Program-made: the position numbers and the translations under genes
In this document: one piece after another, positions 54,163 to 62,336 of the stretch
Position numbering within the stretch: position 1 is the first letter of the stretch
Layout: each line of letters begins with the position of its first letter
Notes under the pieces: generated by a model
Databases searched by the model: none
Seen by the model: only the letters and a program-made list of their open reading frames with translations
What the model was told of the DNA's origin: nothing
Source of the DNA: Limnoglobus roseus
GTDB taxonomy: Bacteria; Planctomycetota; Planctomycetia; Gemmatales; Gemmataceae
Direction: 5' to 3'
Assembly (NCBI RefSeq): GCF_008254045.1
Contig: NZ_CP042425.1
Location: forward strand, 4,092,001-4,156,000
DNA length: 64,000 nt

Positions 54163-55446
54163 GTGAAGAAACCAAATCTAATCCAACGAGTGATAAACCG
54201 GCTACAGAGTCCGACGTATCAAGCCAACAAGACTCCAGAGGGCTATTGGGGGCCGGTGTCCGCTGACGCCGTAAGGACTCGTGAAATTGCCCTGACGATA
54301 CCGGCCGTCTCTGCGGCGGTGGGGCTTTACAAGCGTCAGATTGCCTCCTTTCCGTTGCTCACCTACACGGCCACTAGCAAAGACGGCTTAGAAGGGCGGA
54401 CGAAGGCGGAAGATATCCCCGAATTCCGCTTACTGAACGCTCAACCGAACGAAAACACACCTCGGCAAGTCCTGATGAAAGGGCTTGTCGATGACTATTG
54501 GTGGCACGGGGAAGCCTTCCTCCTGGTCCGTTACGACGGAACGGGGAAGATATTCGACCTTGCCCGCCTTCCCGCCTCTTCCGTTTATCTGGTAACGATC
54601 AACGAAGTGACCGGAAAGAAGGAATTCCGCACGAGGACGGGAAGTTACGAACGCACTTATCCGGCCTTGAACGAGAAGATTATCCATATTATCCGAGAGC
54701 CGGACGACTACGGCCTCCGTGGGGTTGACCTGCTGACAAGTGCCGGTGAAGTCCTCGGCCTTCATCGCCAGATCATGACCAGTGCGGAAGCCTATTACCG
54801 GAATTCGGTCAGACCGTCAGGTTATATCTCGATAGACGGGACAGGGAGACTACAGGACAACGCCCTCGAACTCATGCGATCCTTTTTCAAGGCGATGTTC
54901 GGCGGTTCTCAAAATGTTGGTGAAATTCCCGTTCTTCAAGGTGCCAAATTCAACCAGCTCACGGGACTGACGGCACAAGATGCCGCAATTCTTGAAGCAT
55001 TGGCGGCCTCTGCCGCTAGTGTCTGTATGGTTTTCGAGCTCGTTCCGTCCGACATCGGCGACCAATCACAATCAAAATACAACAGCGTTGCGGCGGATAA
55101 GTCCGATCAAGTCACCCGCTCTTTCCGTCCCGTCCTCGACAACTTCGAAACGGCCATCAATAACGCACTTTGGCCGAACGGTGAATACTGGTGCGAGTTC
55201 GACACGGACGAAATCCTACGGGGCGACCCGGAGACGTTCGCCCGTGTGGTCGGAATGGGCATAACCAGCGGCTATATCCTTCGCTCGGAAATGCGTGACT
55301 GGCTCGGCCTACCACCGGAAGCGGGATTAGATATTCCGCTTTATCCGCTCAATCAAGGCCCACAGATGGCCAACCAGACCACGAACGACCAGGGCGCACA
55401 ACAGGAAGGGAATCAGGCCAATGATAATTCAACGACTGGCGTCTAA
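54163..55446 (+). CDS. Portal protein, HK97 family
   Basis: A 427-residue protein forming the dodecameric DNA entry ring. Typical features are SADAVRTREIALTIPAVSAAVGLYKRQIASFPL, LLNAQPNENTPRQVLMKGLVDDYWWHGEAFLLV, RPSGYISIDG and the FELVPSDIGDQSQSKYNS block, followed by the DWLGLPPEAGLD segment near the end. A Gln/Asn-rich tail (about 400-427) is disordered. It starts with GTG after the motif, without a Shine-Dalgarno site, and overlaps the protease gene by 26 bases. Confidence 0.94.
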   Translation: MKKPNLIQRVINRLQSPTYQANKTPEGYWGPVSADAVRTREIALTIPAVSAAVGLYKRQIASFPLLTYTATSKDGLEGRTKAEDIPEFRLLNAQPNENTPRQVLMKGLVDDYWWHGEAFLLVRYDGTGKIFDLARLPASSVYLVTINEVTGKKEFRTRTGSYERTYPALNEKIIHIIREPDDYGLRGVDLLTSAGEVLGLHRQIMTSAEAYYRNSVRPSGYISIDGTGRLQDNALELMRSFFKAMFGGSQNVGEIPVLQGAKFNQLTGLTAQDAAILEALAASAASVCMVFELVPSDIGDQSQSKYNSVAADKSDQVTRSFRPVLDNFETAINNALWPNGEYWCEFDTDEILRGDPETFARVVGMGITSGYILRSEMRDWLGLPPEAGLDIPLYPLNQGPQMANQTTNDQGAQQEGNQANDNSTTGV

Positions 55447-55969
55447 CGATGTGAGCATTACGACCGACCGGCGGGTGAGTTTCTATGCGGCTCTTTACGG
55501 GGCAGAAACTCGGATCGACGAAGGCCGTAAATCCTACATGGAAACGATATCCTCGCAGGCTTTCACGGACTTTCTCCGAACGTCCGGCGAAGTTCTCGGA
55601 ACGGTCAACCACTTGCCGAATTACACGTATGCCAAGCGGACGGACGGAAGTCTCTTGCTCCAGAGTGACAAAAAAGGGTTGTTCACATCGTCTTACTTGC
55701 CCGACAACGAAGTGGGCGATTATGTTTACACGGCTTACAAGCAAAATCGAGTTAAAGGTGCGTCGTTCCAAAGTGTCCCAATGCTTTCACGCACTAGGCC
55801 GGACGGCGTTGTAGAGCGGGAAAGCCTCTATTTGTATGACGTTACAATCGCAATAGACGCATTACCGGCCTACCCACAGACGGCTACTCAAGTTGTTGTT
55901 AGGTTAAAACAAAATTACGAACAGCAATTGGCAATGTTCAATTATCAAAAAATGAAACTAGGACTCTAG
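55421..55969 (+). CDS. Prohead maturation protease, HK97 (S78) family
   Basis: A 182-residue serine protease that trims the capsid delta domain. It has the N-terminal VSFYAALYGAETRIDEGRKSYMETI, then the catalytic His in VNHLPNYTY (about 66) and the catalytic Ser in VKGASFQSV (about 116), with TIAIDALPAYPQT following. Order and length are normal. Its TAG stop lies inside the CTAGATAAGG motif that precedes the capsid gene. Confidence 0.9.
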   Translation: MIIQRLASNDVSITTDRRVSFYAALYGAETRIDEGRKSYMETISSQAFTDFLRTSGEVLGTVNHLPNYTYAKRTDGSLLLQSDKKGLFTSSYLPDNEVGDYVYTAYKQNRVKGASFQSVPMLSRTRPDGVVERESLYLYDVTIAIDALPAYPQTATQVVVRLKQNYEQQLAMFNYQKMKLGL

Positions 55970-55992
55970 ATAAGGTAAGTTTTTCGAAAAAC
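55966..55992 (+). promoter_or_regulatory. Phage intergenic motif, copy 5, with palindrome before capsid gene
   Basis: CTAGATAAGG at 55966-55975 is followed by the perfect 14-base palindrome GTTTTTCGAAAAAC (55979-55992) and then an AAAGGAAA ribosome-binding site before the ATG at 56007. Here the motif would give a leadered mRNA, fitting high capsid expression. Confidence 0.55.
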
Positions 55993-56006
55993 CACCAAAG
56001 GAAAAT

Positions 56007-57317
56007 ATGGATAAAGTTAGAACTGAAGAAGAAATCAACACCGAAATCGGCTCACTCACCGCACGGGGTGACGAGTTGGAACTAAAGGCTAAGGGCGAAG
56101 AGGGTTTATCCCTTGAGGAAGCCGACGAACTTACGGCCCTCGCCGCTAAACTGAAAGAGTTGGGCGTTGAGCGTAAGGTAACGGAATCCCGCCTCGCAAT
56201 GGCGAAAATCAAAGAAGAATTGGCCAAGCCAACTACGCCAGCGCCGAGATACGAACCAGTCATCAAGCGAACCGCCCAATCAGACCCGAAAGAGGGAATC
56301 AAACAATGGGTTCGCTCGCAATTCGGTCGGCAGTTGTCGCCGTTGGAACTGTCAAAGATTCAGGAATCGGGTTACTCGACAAGCGGTAACACGATCACGA
56401 TTCCATACGACATGAGCACGTTGAATAAGCGGATGTATCGTACCAAGATGAACACGGGCGGTGCCGGTGTTGGTCTGGAACTGACATACAAGACGTATTC
56501 GCAAAGTATCATCGAATACCGTAATTATCTTTCGCCGTTTGTCTCCGCACTGACTAGCGAATCGCTCGCCAATGATGGTAACTCAACTCGCCAGTACACG
56601 ACCATAGACCCGACCGCACTGAAGTCTACTAAGACTTCGGCATCGTCTGGGACTGAAATTGCCCCGACGATTCCGGCTAAGAACTTCGTGACCAGTAAGA
56701 TTGACCTCAGGCCGTTCACATTGACAGCCGGTAAGTTCACGGTAACTTGGGAAATGGCGAATTCTTCATTGGTAAACGTCGTCGATAGGATTGTGCCAAT
56801 GGTTCAGGGTTCGGACGATATCGCAATTGAAGAAATGGTTATCACCGACACTGGCAACGGATCGAACGGCGGTATGAAAGGGTTGGTCACTTCGGCGACG
56901 GCCTTCACACCGCTCTCAACGACGATTCCAAAGATCATGGACGAATATTCCTTCAAGATTCCGAAGCAATACCGACAAAACGCCGTCATGCTCGTGAACG
57001 ATTTCACGATGGGCTTCCTTGTCAGTGAGTATATCGACGACGTTGGTAGAAGCCTGTTCGACAAGAACGCAACGGCGAATCCTGAATTCGACACGTTGGA
57101 CGGTAAGCCGGTATACGTTTCTAACTTCGTGGACGATTACCAAGTTATCTACTGTGTTCCGGAATACTTCCAACTTCTGTTCGGTGCTGCCGCAGACTTG
57201 GCCATTCAACGGGATTCCTCGGTTTGGCCGGATAGACTGGTTGAGCAAGTGTCGATGGTAACTGGTGCCTATATCGGCCCACCGAACACATGCTGGAAAC
57301 TTGACCTGGGTTCATAA
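56007..57317 (+). CDS. Major capsid protein, HK97 fold
   Basis: A 436-residue protein. Residues 1-95 are a charged coiled-coil delta domain (EEINTEIGSLTARGDELELKAKGEEGLSLEEADELTALAAKL) that acts as internal scaffold and should be removed by the upstream protease. The mature part has the N-arm, an E-loop-like region (MYRTKMNTGGAGVGLELTYKTYSQS) and the P-domain helix. It closes with the A-domain (EYSFKIPKQYRQNAVMLVNDFTMGFL, GKPVYVSNF). A good AAAGGAA site and a hairpin-bearing leader precede it, and a terminator follows, in keeping with the highest-expressed virion gene. Confidence 0.94.
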   Translation: MDKVRTEEEINTEIGSLTARGDELELKAKGEEGLSLEEADELTALAAKLKELGVERKVTESRLAMAKIKEELAKPTTPAPRYEPVIKRTAQSDPKEGIKQWVRSQFGRQLSPLELSKIQESGYSTSGNTITIPYDMSTLNKRMYRTKMNTGGAGVGLELTYKTYSQSIIEYRNYLSPFVSALTSESLANDGNSTRQYTTIDPTALKSTKTSASSGTEIAPTIPAKNFVTSKIDLRPFTLTAGKFTVTWEMANSSLVNVVDRIVPMVQGSDDIAIEEMVITDTGNGSNGGMKGLVTSATAFTPLSTTIPKIMDEYSFKIPKQYRQNAVMLVNDFTMGFLVSEYIDDVGRSLFDKNATANPEFDTLDGKPVYVSNFVDDYQVIYCVPEYFQLLFGAAADLAIQRDSSVWPDRLVEQVSMVTGAYIGPPNTCWKLDLGS

Positions 57318-57333
57318 AAAATACAACTTCCCA

Positions 57334-57344
57334 CTATATAAAAG
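57334..57344 (+). promoter_or_regulatory. Phage intergenic motif, copy 6 (CTATATAAAAG)
   Basis: It lies 17 bases after the capsid stop, inside a small inverted repeat (CCACT...AGTGG, 57331-57347). A terminator begins only about 43 bases downstream. Confidence 0.5.
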
Positions 57345-57386
57345 TGGTTGGACTCGTTGTCTAAAACCTTTTGTTAATGGATTGGG

Positions 57387-57415
57387 AAAGCCGGCTAGTA
57401 ATAGCCGGTTTTCTT
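57387..57415 (+). terminator. Terminator after the capsid gene
   Basis: AAAGCCGGCT pairs with AGCCGGTTTT around a six-base loop, followed by TCTT. It should reduce transcription from the capsid into the connector genes. Confidence 0.8.
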
Positions 57416-57426
57416 ATTGCACCTGA

Positions 57427-57437
57427 CTAAATACGGT
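57427..57437 (+). promoter_or_regulatory. Phage intergenic motif, copy 7 (CTAAATACGG)
   Basis: It lies just after the capsid terminator, with its first base 11 bases before the ATG at 57438. TTGCAC lies four bases upstream. Confidence 0.55.
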
Positions 57438-58016
57438 ATGAACAAATCCCTACAAGAAACCGAATACGATGGCGACCCTATTGTATCCCTCGATGCCCTC
57501 AAACTACGCATCGGCAGCAACAACGGGACGGCGGAAGACGATGACTTACTAATCCTCCTCGACACTGCCCGTAAAGTCTTCGAACGAACGGCGAACGGGA
57601 AGATTGTCGCCACACGCACTTTCACACAGTGGCAACCGTGCTGGAAATCCTACTTCGCACCAGTCCGGCTAGAAGTTGGTCCCGTCCTGTCGATCACTCA
57701 TGTTAAATACTATGACGTTGACGACGTTCTACAGGAGGTAGACACGGGTGATTACGCTTCCGACCTGACCGGGATTCCGGCTTATCTTTGGATGCTTGAG
57801 GGCAAGGAATGGCCGACGCTCAACGCTTACCGGCCAAGACCCGTCGGCATCACGTATACGGCTGGAATGGCTACAGTCCCGAACGACATCAAGCAAGCGA
57901 TTCTCCTCCTTGCGGCATCGGCCTACTATGCCAACCAATCCGCTGAGGACGTTCCAATTCCTGACGGATTCCAACGTCTGTGTAACCAGCACAATACCGG
58001 CTTGGGGGGCTTCTAA
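57438..58016 (+). CDS. Head-tail connector protein (gp6-like)
   Basis: A 192-residue protein of the gp6/phiE125 gp8-like adaptor family: VSLDALKLRIGSNNGTAEDDDLLILLDTARKVFERTANGKIVATRTFTQW, then a strand-rich middle and VPNDIKQAILLLAASAYYANQ. It should bind the portal ring. The ATG at 57438 is favoured over the upstream TTG because the motif lies at the same 11-base distance as for other genes. Its stop overlaps the next start (TAATG). Confidence 0.85.
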   Translation: MNKSLQETEYDGDPIVSLDALKLRIGSNNGTAEDDDLLILLDTARKVFERTANGKIVATRTFTQWQPCWKSYFAPVRLEVGPVLSITHVKYYDVDDVLQEVDTGDYASDLTGIPAYLWMLEGKEWPTLNAYRPRPVGITYTAGMATVPNDIKQAILLLAASAYYANQSAEDVPIPDGFQRLCNQHNTGLGGF

Positions 58017-58360
58017 TGGCACGGGGAAAGAATGGCAATCGAGTTCGACGGATGATTTACGACAAGAGTGAGCCGGACGACATTGGCAACGTGAGCCTCT
58101 GTTACAGGGCCGACGCTTGGCTTTGGTGTAACCTGCAAGAGACGCAAGGGCAGATTACCGACGTGAACGGATCACCACAGACGGGGGCCAGGGCGATTAT
58201 CACCGTGACAGGGTATCCAGCACTCACGGCGTTAGACATGCTGAAGGACACAAGCGACCAGATTTGGCGAATTGAAACGCTCTATTACGCCAATAACAAC
58301 ACGATTTGTGATTGCTTTCGGTTCGATTCGGGCTTTGAGGACTTTGTAATTTGCGACTAA
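58016..58360 (+). CDS. Head closure / head-tail joining protein
   Basis: A 114-residue beta-rich protein (VSLCYRADAWLWCNLQETQGQITDVNGSPQTGARAIITVTGYPALTALDML, QIWRIETLYYANN). Place, size and fold pattern match the Phage_H_T_join stopper family, which forms the second connector ring. It is coupled to the previous gene by TAATG. Confidence 0.76.
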   Translation: MARGKNGNRVRRMIYDKSEPDDIGNVSLCYRADAWLWCNLQETQGQITDVNGSPQTGARAIITVTGYPALTALDMLKDTSDQIWRIETLYYANNNTICDCFRFDSGFEDFVICD

Positions 58361-58369
58361 GGAGGGCTT

Positions 58370-58810
58370 ATGGCATCAGGGTTTGTATGGAAGATAAAGC
58401 CAACGGTGGCCGTTCATAAGATTAAATTGAATGTTCAAGATAAATTCATGCGCATTGCCATCAATGCCGGGGCAGCACCGGCTAAGGCTCAGATGGTAGA
58501 GACCGTGCCATCCGATACCGGCGCACTCAAGAAAAGTATAAGAATTAAAATTGCTCACTACCGCAGAAAGCAACTTTGGTTCGTGTTCATCGGGGCAAAA
58601 ACTAAGTTTGTCGTCAAGGGTAAACAGGCAACAAAGAAAAAGCCAAAGAGGAACGAGAAGCAACCTAGCCGATACTTCAAGAACATCGACCAGGGGACAA
58701 GCAAGTTGAGGGGACGCCAGTTCGTAAGACGAATCCTTCCTAGTGCCGAGTCTCAATTCCAAGAACGATTCTGTGGCAAGATGCGAGAATTAATCAACTC
58801 TCAAGGCTAG
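58370..58810 (+). CDS. HK97 gp10-like neck protein
   Basis: A 146-residue basic protein. The core VETVPSDTGALKKSIRIKI (about 42-60) is the HK97 gp10-like signature, with a long N-terminal helix and a Lys-rich loop (GKQATKKKPKRNEKQPSRYFKNIDQGT). It belongs to the tail-completion or neck group. Its TAG stop overlaps the next copy of the phage motif. The tail-terminator gene that normally follows is absent here. Confidence 0.8.
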   Translation: MASGFVWKIKPTVAVHKIKLNVQDKFMRIAINAGAAPAKAQMVETVPSDTGALKKSIRIKIAHYRRKQLWFVFIGAKTKFVVKGKQATKKKPKRNEKQPSRYFKNIDQGTSKLRGRQFVRRILPSAESQFQERFCGKMRELINSQG

Positions 58811-58816
58811 ATACTT
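58807..58816 (+). promoter_or_regulatory. Phage intergenic motif, copy 8 (CTAGATACTT)
   Basis: It overlaps the gp10-like stop codon and lies 33 bases before the tail-tube ATG, which has its own GGAG site. This is the second leadered case besides the capsid. Confidence 0.5.
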
Positions 58817-58839
58817 CATCCCTAAAAGTTGGAGTATTT

Positions 58840-59244
58840 ATGACGGCACACGATGGAGTAATTGGTAACGGCGCAAAGGTGACGTTCGGCGGTGTTCAAA
58901 TTAACAACTGTATGAGTATTTCCGTTGGCTCAACGACAGTTGACTCGGTGGAAGTTACCACACTGGAAGACAACGGCCAGAAGCGGTATTTGCCGAGTCT
59001 GAGAGATAACGGCAGTGTGGTCGTGAAGTGTTTGTACAAGGAAGACACACGGGGCGATTTACTGGCGATGATTGGCCAGAGGGACACGTTGGTAGTCAGT
59101 GGGCCGGAGGTGACTGGTTACGAACTTGCGGCATCCTTTGAGGAAGCCTTTATTACCGAGTTGACGCAACCGGAATTCACAACGTCCGGACTCGGCGAAA
59201 TGTCGGTAACATTCAAAATTGACAAAGTTGGAGACGATTCATAA
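58840..59244 (+). CDS. Major tail (tube) protein
   Basis: A 134-residue beta-rich protein (GNGAKVTFGGVQINNCMSISVGSTTVDSVEVTTLED, YLPSLRDNGSVVVKCLY, FEEAFITELTQPEFTTSGLGEMSVTFKI) with the usual pattern of siphovirus tail-tube subunits. Its position between neck and tail-chaperone genes supports this. It overlaps the next start (TAATG). Confidence 0.85.
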   Translation: MTAHDGVIGNGAKVTFGGVQINNCMSISVGSTTVDSVEVTTLEDNGQKRYLPSLRDNGSVVVKCLYKEDTRGDLLAMIGQRDTLVVSGPEVTGYELAASFEEAFITELTQPEFTTSGLGEMSVTFKIDKVGDDS

Positions 59245-59603
59245 TGACTATCACTAAAGAGGCTTTCGCTAAAGCCGCAATCGAAGACAAGTATTTAATC
59301 TGCCCGGTTCCCGAATGGGGAATTGAAATGAGGTTCCAGACGTTGTCAATTGGCGAACGGAACTCTTTGTTGAACGTAGGGGGCGGAATTGACAAAAAGT
59401 ACATCGGCCCGGTTTACGTGCTTTTGTATTGTGCCGTAGACGATGAAGGAAAGCGGTTGTTCACGGATAAAGACTTGCCAATCCTGATGGACAAAGACGC
59501 TAACGTCATGGAGCGTCTTTGTAAGGTTGCGATGGATCATGCGAAGTTAGGCGGCGAAGCGGTTGAGGAAGCAAAAAAAAACTGCTCAGAGACCCAGACC
59601 TAA
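59244..59603 (+). CDS. Tail assembly chaperone, G-type (0-frame product)
   Basis: A 119-residue protein (ITKEAFAKAAIEDKYLICPVPEWGIEMRFQTLSIGERNSLL) in the standard place between tail tube and tape measure, where siphoviruses encode tail chaperones. It would coat the tape measure while the tube polymerises. Near its end is a run of nine A residues (59573-59581). Most ribosomes would read to the TAA at 59603, and a fraction should shift to make the longer GT product. Confidence 0.86.
   Translation: MTITKEAFAKAAIEDKYLICPVPEWGIEMRFQTLSIGERNSLLNVGGGIDKKYIGPVYVLLYCAVDDEGKRLFTDKDLPILMDKDANVMERLCKVAMDHAKLGGEAVEEAKKNCSETQT
59573..59582 (+). other. Programmed -1 ribosomal frameshift site
   Basis: In the zero frame the codons read GCA AAA AAA AAC, giving both A-AAA-AAA and A-AAA-AAC slippery heptamers. 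A -1 slip continues as KLLRDPDLNFAMDLAL without a stop into the next frame. Confidence 0.85.
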
Positions 59604-59914
59604 ATTTCGCAATGGATTTGGCCTTAGAACTTGAACTAACTCTAGGGCAAATCTTAGAGATGCCCGGTTGGGAGTTCGATTTGTGGAAAGCCAAGTCCAT
59701 TCTCTACGGCCTACCGTCCCAACGCATAGAAACCATACTGGCCAAGATCGGTTATTACGTTGGTGCGGTTCAGGGCGGTAAGTGGAAATTCGAAGACTTG
59801 TTCCCAAATTCGCCAGAACGGGAGAAGCGGGAAGAGTGGGAAGTAACACGGGAGAAGTTGAAGGCGTATCGGGCTGGACTCAGGGCGCAGGAACTCGCAC
59901 GAGAAAGGAAGTAA
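59582..59914 (+). CDS. Tail assembly chaperone, T part of the GT frameshift product
   Basis: After the -1 shift the frame stays open to 59914, adding about 110 residues (LLRDPDLNFAMDLALELELTLGQILEMPGWEFDLWKAK, then a charged helix ending ELARERK). The LxxxLGxxxxEIxxMxxxExxxW-like core is the usual T-domain pattern that links chaperone to tail tube. An internal ATG at 59612 exists but is not needed. The tape measure starts directly after the stop. Confidence 0.85.
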   Translation: MLRDPDLNFAMDLALELELTLGQILEMPGWEFDLWKAKSILYGLPSQRIETILAKIGYYVGAVQGGKWKFEDLFPNSPEREKREEWEVTREKLKAYRAGLRAQELARERK

Positions 59915-61369
59915 ATGTCATCAGGAGGGGCTAACGTCGGGAAGGGCGCACTAGAACTAGGCGTCAATTCCGAAGGACTGAATAAGGGGCTTGACCAGGC
60001 CGCAGCAAAGGCGGAAGCGACCGGCTCACGTCTCGGCCGTGTGGCCAACAAGATTAGCGGCGGTTTCTCACGTGCTTTCGGACTGGTTCAAACCTCCCTC
60101 GGTGGCGGTAGACTCTTCGACGAAGCGAAAATAGCGGCTTCCGAACGTGCCTTGGATCGTGTCAAGGCCGCACAAGAACGGTTAGCCGACGCAACGGATA
60201 AGAATCGGGGACGGCTCACGGAAGCCTTGAAAAAGGCAATGGATGACCCGTCCATTATCCAGGCCGCAAAGACACGGGGCGGACGGATTGCCGACGCTAT
60301 CGCACTCAGATTGGGCAAGGTTAGCAATGTTTTAAAGAGCACACTAGGCGTTGCCGGAGGCGTTGCCCTCGGCCTGGGACTGTTTGAGGGGGCAAAGAAA
60401 GCCGTCGAACAGGTTGACCGCCTAAAGGACAGAATCGAGAAGGGCGAAAACAAGAATCAGAACTTAGATTTTCAAGGGTTGGCCAACGGTAGCAAGGCAA
60501 TCGAGAATATCAGTAACGCTATTGATGTGGTCGTTACTAAGTTCGCCGGCGCACTTGCCCCAAGTATCAATTTGGTTGCCCAATATATCACGGACTGGTT
60601 GCCGAGACTCACGCCGGTATTCAATTGGGTAAGTAACGTCCTGTCGGAAGTGATTAGCGTCGTGTATGAACTCGCCGATAGTTTCCTCAGCGGTGTTGCC
60701 TCAATCGTCGATAGTATTGCGTCCTGGATCAACGAGACGACCGGGCTAGGCGATACGTGGATTACTGCCTCTGACTTGATTATCGGGGCGTTCCGGGGCG
60801 TTGGCGTAGCCGGTGCTTACGTGTGGGACACGTTGAAAGCCGGTGCCGGTGTTGCGGCTATTGCCTTCGCACTCATTCCAAAGGCTTTGGCCTTCGTAGT
60901 GGGAGCGTTCAAAGAACTTATAAATCTGGCTGATTACATTCCATCCGCATTCAAACCGACATGGTTGGGTGATTTTCAGAACGGAATTGAGAAGACGCAA
61001 AGTTATATCCAAAAGGCCGGCGACGATATGACGGCCTGGGGCGTTGGGGCAATCAGTAGTTTCGGCAAGAGTGCTGCCGGTGTAAACGAGTATTTCGACA
61101 ACATTTCTGACCGTGCTTTACGTGACCGAATCAAGGCCAGTAAAGATGCAGACTTGATCCAAGAGAAGATGAAGGCTAGTGAAGGAAAGAGGGATGCCAT
61201 TATCAAGGGCAGTAAAGAGGACTTCAGTTTTCAGGCCAAGATACGGACTGAGGCTTTGCTATTGCCGAAGGATAATAAGACGGAAAAGGCCGTTGATAAG
61301 GTAGGGGCTAAAGTTGCTCAAGTAAACGAAACACTGAAACAAGGGTTCGCCAACTTTGGCGTGATATAG
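59915..61369 (+). CDS. Tail tape measure protein
   Basis: A 484-residue protein that sets tail length. The N-terminal helices (ELGVNSEGLNKGLDQAAAKAEATGSRLGRVANKI) are followed by coiled coil and a membrane-active hydrophobic middle (STLGVAGGVALGLGLFEGA, then several amphipathic helices around 210-345). A Lys-rich tail ends it. It is short for the family, implying a tail of roughly 70 nm if the usual 0.15 nm per residue holds. It starts one base after the GT stop. Confidence 0.85.
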   Translation: MSSGGANVGKGALELGVNSEGLNKGLDQAAAKAEATGSRLGRVANKISGGFSRAFGLVQTSLGGGRLFDEAKIAASERALDRVKAAQERLADATDKNRGRLTEALKKAMDDPSIIQAAKTRGGRIADAIALRLGKVSNVLKSTLGVAGGVALGLGLFEGAKKAVEQVDRLKDRIEKGENKNQNLDFQGLANGSKAIENISNAIDVVVTKFAGALAPSINLVAQYITDWLPRLTPVFNWVSNVLSEVISVVYELADSFLSGVASIVDSIASWINETTGLGDTWITASDLIIGAFRGVGVAGAYVWDTLKAGAGVAAIAFALIPKALAFVVGAFKELINLADYIPSAFKPTWLGDFQNGIEKTQSYIQKAGDDMTAWGVGAISSFGKSAAGVNEYFDNISDRALRDRIKASKDADLIQEKMKASEGKRDAIIKGSKEDFSFQAKIRTEALLLPKDNKTEKAVDKVGAKVAQVNETLKQGFANFGVI

Positions 61370-61376
61370 GGGGAAC

Positions 61377-62336
61377 ATGGTAGCACTGCTAGAGCCGGTT
61401 AAGGTAAAGACAATCGACTACGAAGAATCGGACTTAGGTATTCGCACGTATAACGTAGTCTTAGTGGCTACGTTTGATTCCGGCCCGGTTCCCCCTCGCA
61501 CAGTCCTTTCGTTCTGCGGTGTGACTAAGTTCGAAACTTACTTTAATTTTTTTGGTGAATCAGACCCAAGAGCGTTCGCCAGTAAAGCGAAAGTCAATCA
61601 ACTTGATGAAATGGGTAACAAGTTTGAAGTGACTTACCAGTTTGACAACGACGCACACGGAACCGGCCAAGTCAACCAGGACGGCACGCAACCGAGCAAG
61701 CCGCAGGATCAAGGGGATACCGATCCGGGCGAACAAACATTCTTTGTCTCCTACGGGACGGAAGAGGAAGAAGTCCCGTTCGTTGAGGAGTATAAGGATG
61801 AAGCCCCTAAGAAAGTTGTGTCCAGTGCCGGTCAAGCCTTCGACCCGCCCGTAATTGTCAACCGCCCAGCGTCTTACATTGAGATTAAATTCCTCTGCTA
61901 TAACCAGACGTTTGCCAACAAGTGCGCTTACGAAGGCAAGGTTAATTCTCAATCGTGGACTTTCAACGGATTCACGTATCCGGCTAAAACGCTATTCGTG
62001 AAACAGTTGTCATTCGATATCAAATGGAAGATGGGTTTCGTATACGCTGACTGCACCTTACGCCTCAATTACCGGGCGGATTTCTTCAACCCTATCAAGG
62101 TGTTGGACCAGGGGACGTATCAGAAACCGGCGGGCGGGAATGGTTCCATGTTCTCGGATCAACCGCCGCAACCAATCAAGAGCCTGACGGGAGAAGGTAG
62201 CGTATCGGCTAACTTCCCGCTAAACGGGGAAGGGAAGCCGTTGACCGTTGCCCAAATCATTGCCGGTGAGTTCGTTTACCTCGAATTCGTTGGGTTCTAC
62301 GAAGTCCCGTTTACCAATATTCTGCGGGGTTTGTAA
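61377..62336 (+). CDS. Tail tip or baseplate-type protein
   Basis: A 319-residue beta-rich protein (VKVKTIDYEESDLGIRTYNVVLVATF, FKYDIKW-like strands, SWTFNGFTYPAKTLFVKQLSFDIKWKMGFVYADCTLRLNYRADFF). An acidic, low-complexity insert lies at about 95-145. It sits directly after the tape measure, where distal tail genes are found, and has a GGGGGAA ribosome site. No named family is recognised. Confidence 0.68.
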   Translation: MVALLEPVKVKTIDYEESDLGIRTYNVVLVATFDSGPVPPRTVLSFCGVTKFETYFNFFGESDPRAFASKAKVNQLDEMGNKFEVTYQFDNDAHGTGQVNQDGTQPSKPQDQGDTDPGEQTFFVSYGTEEEEVPFVEEYKDEAPKKVVSSAGQAFDPPVIVNRPASYIEIKFLCYNQTFANKCAYEGKVNSQSWTFNGFTYPAKTLFVKQLSFDIKWKMGFVYADCTLRLNYRADFFNPIKVLDQGTYQKPAGGNGSMFSDQPPQPIKSLTGEGSVSANFPLNGEGKPLTVAQIIAGEFVYLEFVGFYEVPFTNILRGL

